Shown piece by piece: positions 47,734-59,700 of a stretch of 64,000 nucleotides of DNA (position 1 is its first letter; each line of letters starts with the position of its first letter). The position numbers and the translations under genes were made by a program. A model generated the notes under the pieces. It had not been told where the DNA came from and made no database searches. It saw nothing but the letters and a program-made list of their open reading frames with translations. This DNA is from Aspidapion aeneum (Eukaryota; Arthropoda; Insecta; Coleoptera; Brentidae), in the NCBI GenBank assembly GCA_963576565.1, contig OY755042.1:682001-746000 (forward strand). The letters are read 5' to 3'.

Positions 47734-50700
47734 ATGTCTGTCTGTCTGTCTGTCTGTATGTCTGTCTGTAACGACCAACGCGCATAACTCAAAAACCGCT
47801 TGGCCGATTTTAATGAAATTTGGTGCCTAGGCTGGGTCTTGGGTCGAGATGGTCCCATTTAAAAATCAACAAAATCCACCGAACACAAACCAAATAAAAG
47901 GGTGGGGTTAGATTTCAAAAATTAGAGTTTATGTGAAAATATGGCGTGTGTGATATCAAACGAAAGGTAATTGAGTCTGCAGTTAAACAAAATACATTTT
48001 AATTTATTTAAAAAAAAGGGTGGGGGTATATTTTAAAAATTAGAGTTTAAGTGAAAATATGGCGTGTATGATATCAAACGAAAGGTAATTGAGTCTGGAG
48101 TTTAACAAAATACATTTTAGTTTTTTGTTTTTTTAAGGGTGGGGTAGATTTCAAAAATTTGAGTTTAAGTCAAAACATGGCTTGTGTGGTATCAAACAAA
48201 AGGTAATTTAGTCTGGAGTTGAATAAAATATATTTCAGTTTTTAGTTATATTAGCTCACACGTACACTATAACTATAGTACCTAGTGTGAGCTTAGGGGC
48301 CCATATCTTGGCAGAGTATTTTAAGGGTGGGGGTAGATTTTAAAAATTTGAGTTTAAGTCAAAACATGGCTTGTGTGGTATCAAACGAAAGGTAATTTAG
48401 TCTGGGGTTGAATAAAATTTATTTTAGTTTTTAGTTATATCAGCTCACATGTACGCTATAACTATAGTAGATACCTAGTGTGAGCTTAGGGGCCCATATA
48501 TTGGCAGAGTATTTTCAATAATTTGTGTTGTAACTAAAAACGTAGGAGTTTTCGTTTCTGAGATATTTACAAAAAACAAGGCGATATATCATGGAGTCCA
48601 CTTGAAGTATGGTAATAGGCTTGCTAGTAAGGTATCAGATCTGTCATTGATCCATTAATTTTTTTAAACAATTTGTTTTTTTGCGTCATAACTTATACGC
48701 TGTTGAAAAAAAAAATTATCGGCTATTAATACAGCTGTTAGTTTTCCTCTTCTTAACTTCGTAACCAGAAAACTTGTTTTTAAAAAAAATAGTTTTGTTC
48801 AGTAAAATGTGCAAAATATCAGCATATTCGGGATGATTAAGGGTGCATATCTTTAAAAGAGTAACCAAACCTAACCTTTCTAGTTAGCTTGTTGATATCT
48901 TTTTTAATAAGTAGTTTTTCCAATTTCCTTTTTACATATTTTCTCAAAGTATACTTTTTGGGTAATGGGTTAACAATCAACAATCTGAAAGAAAAGGGTC
49001 AGAGCTTTCACCAACTTTAAAGGTATTAAAAACTATGTTTTTACTGTTTTAATTCCAAATATCCGATGCGCCCATTATGTTTTGAATCAATATTAGAACT
49101 TTACTAAATTTATAGAGGTCCGATTTCGATGCGCGTTAATCTTTTGCCTTAAAATTTTATGCAAACAGTCTTAAATCAAAATTTTCTAGATATTTGTTAC
49201 GTTACTGAGATTATGGATAATGATTGAAAGATATTTATTTACTCTTTGTTTGAAACTTTTAGACAGCAGCGGCGTAGCGCCCCTGACGGGGCGGGGGGGC
49301 GGGCCGACAGCTAAAAAGGGTGCCCTCAAAAATATTGCGACCAAAAAAAAAAAAAAACAGGTCATCATGTCTTTAGTTTCCTTTACCGGCCCAGCTCGTT
49401 TCTAACGCTTAGGGCGCTTCAGGCACCCATGGGGCGCCAGTACCCCCGGGGCAAGGGGGGGGACGAACCCCCCCACGCTACGCCACTGTTAGACAGTGAT
49501 TGCGTAGAAACAAAATTTCGAACTTTCATTGTCTTTATTTATTTTAATCTCGAAAAACTGCTGATCGTATTTCCCGTTGGAAATACGGTTTTGGCATTCC
49601 TCTTATGTTTTCTGAATTTCCTTGAACATATGGAACAAACTTATCATAACTTCTTGTTTTGTAGCAGCAGAATGATTACTCTTAAAATGTAGATACTGTC
49701 CCGTGTGTGTGTAGGTTTCCTATATACAGTGGTTTGAATGTTTCTGTCTATTATTTGACAAGCACATCCAAAAAAGTTAAGGCTTCTTGGTCAAATCCAT
49801 TAATTAATTAATTCGTAATCATTTTCCGGCCATATAATAATGTCATCACGTATCGTCCGATGCGATCAGTAGCGGAAAATAAGCGTCTTAGGATTAAAAA
49901 GGGGGCGGAACCATTGGCGTAGCTAGGGGGGGGCAGGGGGGGCCTGGCCCCCCCTGAAGTCCCTCAGGCCCCCCTAAGATATTTTAGGCCTCCCCTACCG
50001 ACTACTAATAAAAGAACATGACGCTGAAAATACATACTTTTCTATTATTATTCGGGAAATATTCAAATAAAATAGGTGCATTAAAATTTAAAATCATTCA
50101 GATAATGTTTACATTTCAGGAAAAAGCCCTTGTCTTGCGGAAATAGGCTTTTTCTCTTCAAATTATCGGTAACTTTTCTGCACTTATGCAATTTCCCGAA
50201 AATATTTTTTAAATTTAAACATAATTATGCATATTGAATATTTCATACATATTGGCGACATCTTGTAAAATATTATAGAAGTGTCAGTTGAATTTCGCAT
50301 TTAATAAAGACAGCGACCTTTGCTCCTCTGTTTCCGAAATCGGGTTGTAGATGTCGTAAGGTTATAAAAGACCTTTTTAAACTGTATTTCTAAAATAAAT
50401 ATAATAATCTTTTTAGTTTTTTTGAGGTTAGCGTTTAGTGTCTTATGGAAATTTTCCGATTTTGGTGACAATTTCATAACCATTTTCATATTAAGTTTTC
50501 CCACGTCGTTAAATGGAATAAATTCGTCGAGCAATACCGGGAAATTTTTAATATTAATACTTCTGCTCTAAGAGCAGAAATGACCGTTTTAAAGAATTGT
50601 ATTTTTCGGTTAAATCAAACTGTTGGTCATGATTCTATCAAACAACATATAGCAGAAAACACCTATCCAAACCTCTACCAACTTTTTAAAGTTGCGAGTA

Positions 50701-53700
50701 TTCTTCCAATTTCAAGTGCAACTTGCGAGAGGTCTTTCTCTGCCATGAGGAGAGTTTTTAATTGGCTTAGAACAACTATGACTCAAGAGAGACACTCAGG
50801 TTTGTCATTGTTATTCATAGAAAAAGATGTTGAGGTCGACTTAGACAGTGTGGTAGACGCTTTCAGTCAGCGACGACGTAGAAAACTTTCTTTGTAGAAT
50901 TGCTGAATTACATACTTCCTGTGTATACATGTAAATAAGTTGGTAAATGTATTATTAAATTTGTTATATTAAAATATTAGAACATTTAATGCGCGTATTT
51001 TTTTTTTATTCATTGCACACTTTGCACGACTCTTTAAAACCTATGTTTGCTTTTTGTTCAAGATAGACCGGGGCCACGGCCCCCCCTAAAAAGCAAGGCT
51101 AGCTACGCCAATGGGCGGAACGTCTCACCTGACTGCACACCAAGTCCAGTGGGGTAGCGTGGGAAGGGGGCGCAGGGGTTCGTCGCCCCCCCCCCCCCGC
51201 CCCGAGGGTACTGGCGTCCCAGCGGTGCCGTCAAAGGAAAGTAAAAGACATGATGACCTTTTTTGTTTTTTTTTTGGTGGCAAGATTTTTGATGGGCGCT
51301 TTTTTTAGCTGTCGCCCCCCCCCCCCCCCCCCCGCCCCTTCAGAGACGCTACGCCGCTGACCAAGTAGTATAACTAGTGGCCTGTAGACTGGATTGTTTG
51401 GTTTACACTTGAAGAGATACTTACTAACCGAAATGTTCTGTTTAAAATAAATAAAGACAATTGAAGTATGTATAGTTTTTGCAAAGTCAGTTGAACAAAG
51501 GTTAAAGCCGACCATCGGCATATCCTTTAAAGAAAGTGACATGGGCGGCGGTAGCCCAACAAACAATTAAAGTTGTAACGACGAAACCCCAACTAGAAAG
51601 AATTTCTTAAAAGTAACCGCAACGTACTCCCGCTACGTCTCAGTATACCATACAGCGACGTTATAATTCCCTAAGTGGGGAACCAATTTCTGGTTATAAC
51701 TACTTGGCCAAGTGTTTAAAGTCACTGTAGTAACAACTACACTACTACGTCGTAGCCAGGTATCTACTACGTCGTAGACGCTGTTTTTTTTCCGTAATGG
51801 CATAAAAGTTGCGATGTAGTTGCAAATAATATAATCGTTTCTTTTTGGTAGAATTGTTACACAATTGGTGGACACAACAGTAAACAGACTCGCTTAGTTT
51901 TTTTGTTTGGTTATGGTTATAATATGAACTATGTTATCCAAAAGTGTGAGAATTTACGAGCAGAGGATCAAAATTCGAGTGCGACGCAAAGTTTTTTGTA
52001 TAACATGCATTATATATATTGCAAAAAACCGGTGCGCCCGTAAAATTGAGCCGTTTTCTGGTAGCTGATGGAATTTTTGTGTTGTGATTTTGGAGGTTAT
52101 GTTTTCATAATCGACAGTTAACTCCAACAAATGGTGCTTAAGAAGAGCATTTTTGGTAAGCTTCAACTAATTTGTTTATAAAATAGTATGGCTCTTTAAT
52201 ATGAGCTCATAAAACGACAACAAAAATATTAAATTTTCTTTCTTACATAAAAACATGGCGTCCCAAACTATATTCCCTGATAGTCGAAAAGGTTACTTGA
52301 AAGTAGTTGCGGCTTTAAAGTTGATCCAAAAAGTTATTTTGTCTACATTGTTACATCAGATGTTACTATGATGACACAAACTTTTGTGGTAAAAATTAAA
52401 GTTATAATGTAGTTGTCGGATACACTTGTTTGGGACTCCAATGAAGCTTAACTTTCTAGTGGTAATTAAGTAGGATATAAAAGTCAGGGCGACTACGAAA
52501 TAACGACTAAAAAGAAAGTAAAACTTTAGCAACGTCCTATTGTGGTAGAGAAGACTATCAGAATCGACTATCAAGAAACAATACTATGAAGTAGTTTAGA
52601 GGGTCGTTTTTACGAAACATCTACTATTTCCTGATACTAAATAGTTGTTAGAACTAAAAAGTAACAAATTTTGGTTGGGATCACCACATTTCTACTATAA
52701 GAAAGTAGCAAAGCCTTTAGAACATGTAGCCGCTACTATAAATGTTAGTTGGGAGATATACTCATGAAAATTATTTCATTTAATTATGGCGTAAACTAAA
52801 GAAATAAAAATAGATAATAAAACTTTCGATTCCTACACCTACAGAAACGACACTGATTTATTTTCTAACTCTGCATACTGCCGACTAAAGGGGTCCCGAA
52901 AAGCACACCCGAAAGCAATTAAAAGCTCATCTCAAAAAAATCTGCCAATCAGGTGCCGTCTATCCACCTGTGCTGGGTCGGTCAGAAAAAAAATACTTTG
53001 TGCTCGGACCGCAAAGAGCCGCGCCTTTTCTCTGTCGGTAGGGTTGAAATTATACCAGGAATATTTTATATGAATTTGGATAACTTTTGAAGGGCAGATT
53101 GAAGCAAAATTTCATGAAATCGATAGAACCCCGTATTAGGTGACTTTGCAAAAACTATAATGTTGCTTATATTTATTTACCTTGTGCTCCCAGACAACAT
53201 TTTTGTGGAAATGGTTACATTTAAGTGTGAGTTCTGTTCCCATTTTAACCCTTATTGTGTGTGTAATTTCTTCCTGTTCCGCATTGTACGGTGAGTCATT
53301 GGCGTAACCTTAAATTTTAAATAAAAATGCTTAAATGTTAGCAGTGGCGTATATAGAAAAAAGTTTCGGGGGGGACCCGGACAGTTTCGGAGGGAGACCA
53401 AGACCCCATGAGGTCATATTTTATGCTATTTTATGTTTGTACTCATAAAATATGTGAAAAATATCTAAAAATATCTTAGCTTCGGGGGGGGGGGGGCGGG
53501 CCCCTTATATACGCCACTGAATGTTAGTATTAATCATGCACACAAATTGCACCGCAATGGTCTATGTCAAAAAAAAGGCGATATATTAGGGACTTATTCC
53601 GGACCGTTTAATATAATGTCCTTTTTTTACTATAAAAACCGAAATTACTACTGCCTTTCTTCATAAAAGGAAAATAAACGACTTATTTTTAAAATCGACT

Positions 53701-56700
53701 GTGGTATAGTCCTTGCAATACCCCAAGTCCCTTTGCTATCCTTTTTTATTTTTCTTCTATAAAGAAGACAGAAAATAGCATCGAAAATCGTTGTTGGCCC
53801 CAGATTGCAGTTGGCAGTTGCAAGCCTGTCTGTCTATCCAAGTTTAAATTGACAATAAAAGTCAACTTGCAAAACAAAAAATTTTTGGCAAGTAGTGAAA
53901 ATAGTAAAAAAAATTGCGACAAAGATAAAATGTTCATACGAAAATTCCACGCTTTTTTCGATCTTTAGTCCCATCCGTAATAACTACAGAGGAAAATTTT
54001 AAGAAACACAGTATAGGTAATGACAAAAAGGGTTCTACTACGTTATACCTCGCTCGCCAAAACGCCCTATATAACGATTTTTTTGTATGGAAATGATTCT
54101 TTGGACTATTTTTAGTCGATTTAGATACGGGAAATTAAAAAAAAAAGTATGTTTTTTTTTTAAATAATTTTTTAAAAAACGTTACATAGTGATTTTCTCT
54201 GACTTGTTTTGGTTGAAAAAAATCAATTTCTATCACTGCATCGTCAAATTTTCGACATAAATTTGTAAATTAGCTTAGGATTAATAATTTAACAATTTTA
54301 AATTAATTACATACCTAGATTTTCGTGTATTTTCGCGGTTTTTTCACATAATTTGAAAATTTGTACACTTGACCTTCCCACAGATGTTTTGACACATTGA
54401 TAGAAATTTTTTGCTGGGCCAACTGTTTCCGGGTCATTCGGCCATATCAAATTTCCCAATTCGATTTGCTTACGCTGACCTACCCTCAGATGCACCGGAA
54501 GCACTTAAGCGCGATCATGGGTTTAATCGCGATTAAGTCCTTGTTGCTCATATACAAAACAACAAAGATTGAAAATGGATTAGCAAAGCCTTGTTACGGG
54601 GCATCTGAGGGTTAAAGCCCCAAATTATAGGAAATTATTTATTTAGAACTATTCACCAAGAATCGGCTGCGCCGATTCTTGGTGAATGTGCGGTACGGTT
54701 CGGTTCGGTTCAGTTCCATTCAGTTCGGTTCGATTCGGTTCGGTTCAGTTCAGTTCGGTTCGGTTCGGTTCTGTTCGGTTCGGTTCGGTTCGGTTCTGTT
54801 CGGTTCGGTTCGGTTCGGTTCGGTTTGGTTCGGTTCGGTTCGGTTCGGTTCGGTTCGGTTCGGTTCGGTTCGGTTCGGTTCGGTTCGGTTCGGTTCGGTT
54901 CGGTTCGGTTCGGTTCGGTTCGTTTCGGTTAGGTTAGGTTAGGTTAAGTTCGGTTCGGTTCGGTTTGGTTCGGTTCGTTTCGGTTCGGTTCCGTTCGGTT
55001 TGGTTTAGTTTGGTTCGTTTTGGTTCAGTTAAGTTGCGTTCGGTTTCGTTTTAGGTTAGGTTTGTTGGGTCTTAAAGTAATTCAGCAGGAGTCAGCGCAG
55101 CCGACTCCTGCTGAATTACTTTAAAACACAACCAACCTAATCTAATATCGACCCAAACCGAACCAAACCGAACTGCTGAATTTCTGTAAATCATCATTAT
55201 CATAATTGTTTCTGCATTTTTTTCATTATAAATGCTCAATAGTCGATTTTGGACGATTTTACGGAGTCAAAAATGCGCGACAAATTAAAATGTTGGAGTA
55301 AAATATAAGGTCGAACGTTAGATTTCAAAAATATGGTGTAACCATTTTTCTATGCGTAAATACATTTCTAAAAAACCATAACTTTTTATCGCCTCTTGCC
55401 AGACAGTTGGTCACCTTATTTTTGGCTAAATTACCATTTATTTAAAGCTCAGTCGATTGTGAGCCGTCCCTCTCTTTCTCGAAATACGTCAAATAAATTA
55501 TTTCTATAGCAATTTGTATGAGTTTTTACTAATTTTTTAATTTTGAAATTTCTAAAAAAAATGCGAAAAATCCGCTTTTTTTTTTCTTGAAAACAGTATA
55601 AAACGACCTCAACTTATCATTAAAAAAAGAAACACCCATTTTCAAGCATCGAGGTATAACGTAGTAGACCCACAAAAAGTTTGAAGACTTTGTGATGCCA
55701 TTCAAAACAACTTCTTTAGAAAACTAATTAAAAAAGTTTGTTAAACTATTGTTTAAAAAGATAAAAGCATTGTTAAAATTACATGATGCATTGCGAAAAA
55801 CTAATTTTGGAAGACTGAGAAAATGAAACAGCTATTGATGTCGCTCCTCTCGTCATAACTGACGATGGCAGTTTATGAGATGAAGTTTTTTGGACGATGA
55901 GAATAAATTATTTTTGCATAGTTTGTTTTTTAGTTAGATTTTAGATTTTCAGTTTTTTGGTTGGTTTTTAATCCTATGAGCTGTTCTACTGTTCTACTGC
56001 AACATTTTAAACTTAGTCATTAGTAATAGCCTCAATATAGCTATTTTTAGTTTAAATATTGTGTCTGAAATATATTTTTTAATTCACTCAGAAAGAGTCT
56101 GTACAATACTGTTTTTGTTGAAATTCCCAAAGCATTTCCACTTAATTCAGTTGAGAACTTTATTATACTTTTTAAAAGATCTATGTGTCGACCATAAAAA
56201 ATGTTTATTTATTAAAAATTATAATAAAATACTGTTTTAATTTACCCTAAACAAAAAATATAAATGCTTATATACTGAGAAATGAGTATGTACTACATTA
56301 ATATAAGTCAAGAGTTTATTTGTGGAAACTACAAATAATATTAATTTAACTTTTATTAAGTCTTTATCCTTAGGTAATAATATTAAAAACTTCTGTTTAC
56401 AAAAACTATAATATAAATAGGGCCTAATCTTATTTGAATGAATTTTTACCAAAACAAATTGCAAAGCTTAGCTTAACTCCAGCTCGAAATACATTTTGTA
56501 AAGAATAACATTTTTGAAAAAATTAAATAATCATTAATTTATCGTTTGTTCATGGTTTGTAGCTCTACGGTCAGTCGCACTGAAAATCTTCCAATGTAGA
56601 AACTTTGGCGGAAGGGCACCTCAATTGTTCATAAATTTTTCACTACATAAAATCATTTTGGGACAGAACCTTTTCTCAAAAAACTATTCCAAATCAGAAT

Positions 56701-59700
56701 CAGAATTTAAATAAAAAATTAGCGATAATCTTTCAAAGTCAGAAATTTCAAAACAATGGCAGTTTAAACACCGATCCACCACCCTTATTATAAAGGGTGG
56801 TAACCGATTATATTAAGATTAAGGTAGCTGATAATTAGTTTCGCAGCATACATTATCAGTTACCTTAGGAACCTGTGGTTTAAAACTGAATTAAGAATAC
56901 ACGTGTGTTATGTTACCAGAATTACGGGGTGATTAAACAAAAGGACTAGCCTTATTGCAAAGACTATATATCAATTTTGAAAGATCAGCTGTCAATTTTT
57001 AATGTAGCACTATCAAAATACTGTCTGGCACTATTACTGCCTAGCTTTATTGCAGTAAGTCCCTATTATGAGCCGCGACTTCACGTTGCGTGTTTTTTTA
57101 AAAATACAGGTCGAAGATTATTTTAAATGCCTAAAAATTGATCTGTCGGGTCGTGATGAAATAGTAGCCCTTTAGCTTGAAACCATATTGTAAACAAACG
57201 TTCGTTTTATGATAAAAGCAAAAAAAAATTGCACAATTATTTGCTAGACTTTTGTCAATCTGATGCCAATGTGCCCTGCCAAGCAAGACTCTTCCCGTAT
57301 GTAAATTTTACATGAAACTGAATTTAAAAATCAATGGTGCTTTATGAAAAAAATTAAAATTGTAAATGATTTTTTTAAATACTTTTAGTAGTAGATAAAA
57401 TCAATGCATAAACGGACATCCAGTACCTGATGATTGGAAAATTGCATTCATATCCTCAATACATAAAAAAGGAAACAAGCTGGATTGCAACAATTACAGA
57501 GGAATTTCAGTAACCAGTACTCGAAGTAGATTGTACGGTAGGATTCTTAGAGATCTAATAGAGAATGATTTTCATGAACAAGAAGAAGAGCAAAGTGGGT
57601 TTCGTGCAGGCAAATCTTGTAGTGATAATGTTTTTTGTCTTAAACAACTAATTGAGAAAAGGAGCGCCAGAAATATAGAGACTCATGTTCCTTTGTGGAC
57701 CTACAAAAAGCATATGATACCGTGCTAGTAGAAAAATTATAGACAGTGTTAGAGCAGACTAATATCAATCATACATACATAAAAGCGATAAAAGAACTAT
57801 ACAAAGGGTCAAAATCTAAAATTAAAATTGGAAATCGACTTTCAAAAGAATTCCTGGTAACGAACAGACTGTAAAGAACTGGAAAAAGGAATAGTAAAAG
57901 CAAAAAAGGTTATTGGTTGTCTTAACAGTATTTTATGGAGTAGAGAAATAAAAAAACATGTAAAATTTAACATATATGAAACAATGGTGAAAAGCACGCT
58001 GTTGTATGGAATAGAGACTTGTCGCGTAACAGAAAAATACAAAGCAAAAATGGAAAGTGTCGAAATGGATGCAATAAGAAGATCAATGAGAATATCTAGA
58101 ACAGATCATATAAGAAATGAGATCATAAAAGAAAGAATGGGAATCGATCCAACAAACAATTAAAGTTGTAACGACGAAACCCCAACTAGAAAGAATTTCT
58201 TAAAAGTAACCGCAACGTACTCCCGCTACGTCTCAGTATACCATACAGCGACGTTATAATTCCCTAAGTGGGGAACCAATTTCTGGTTATAACTACTTGG
58301 CCAAGTGTTTAAAGTCACTGTAGTAACAACTACACTACTACGTCGTAGCCAGGTATCTACTACGTCGTAGAGGCTGTTTTTTTTCCGTAATGGCATAAAA
58401 GTTGCGATGTAGTTGCAAATAATATAATCGTTTCTTTTTGGTAGAATTGTTACACAATATGGTGGACACAACAGTAAACAGACTCGCTTAGTTTTTTTGT
58501 TTGGTTATGGTTATAATATGAACTATGTTATCCAAAAGGGTGAGAATTTACGAGCAGAGGATCAAAATTCGAGTGCGACGCAAAGTTTTTTGTATAACAT
58601 GCATTATATATATTGCAAAAAACCGGTGCGCCCGTAAAATTGAGCCGTTTTCTGGTAGCTGATGGAATTTTTGTGTTGTGATTTTGGAGGTTATGTTTTC
58701 ATAATCGACAGTTAACTCCAACAAATGGTGCTTAAGAAGAGCATTTTTGGTAAGCTTCAACTAATTTGTTTATAAAATAGTATGGCTCTTTAATATGAGC
58801 TCATAAAACGACAACAAAAATATTAAATTTTCTTTCTTACATAAAAACATGGCGTCCCAAACTATATTCCCTGATAGTCGAAAAGGTTACTTGGAAGTAG
58901 TTGCGGCTTTAAAGTTGATCCAAAAAGTTATTTTGTCTACATTGTTACATCAGATGTTACTATGATGACACAAACTTTTGTGGTAAAAATTAAAGTTATA
59001 ATGTAGTTGTCGGATACACTTGTTTGGGACTCCAATGAAGCTTAACTTTCTAGTGGTAATTAAGTAGGATATAAAAGTCAGGGCGACTACGAAATAACGA
59101 CTAAAAAGAAAGTAAAACTTTAGCAACGTCCTATTGTGGTAGAGAAGACTATCAGAATCGACTATCAAGAAACAATCGTATAAAGTAGTTTAGAGGGTCG
59201 TTTTTACGAAACATCTACTATTTCCTGATACTAAATAGTAGTTAGAACTAAAAAGTAACAAATTTTGGTTGGGATCACCACATTTCTACTATAAGAAAGT
59301 AGCAAAGCCTTTAGAACATGTAGCCGCTACTATAAATGTTAGTTGGGGAGGGAAGCATAACGGATGACATCACTAAAAGGCAACTGATATGGTACGGCCA
59401 TGTATAACGGATGAGCGACGAAAGATTACCAAAGCAGGTCCTAGAATGGCAACCAATAGGGCGCAGAAAAAGAGGGCGTCCTAAACTGGAATGGCAACAG
59501 TCAATCCAAAGATCAATGAATCAAAAAAACCTGACGGAAGATGACTGTCAGGATCAAAGGAGTTGGAGAATAGGCGTCGGACAACGTAGAAAAACGTTGT
59601 AAACCGACATGGTAGTAGTAGTAGTAGATTAGATTTTTTACATTAGGATAAATGATAAAGTATATTAGTATAATCTGTTTAAACCAAAACTAATCGCTGT

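Noticed and set aside
47587..47858. ORFs with SVCLSVCLSV or QTDRQTDR repeats
   Set aside because: Translation of the TCTG microsatellite on each strand.
54679..54942. Two overlapping ORFs of RFGSV repeats
   Set aside because: Direct translation of the pentamer array.
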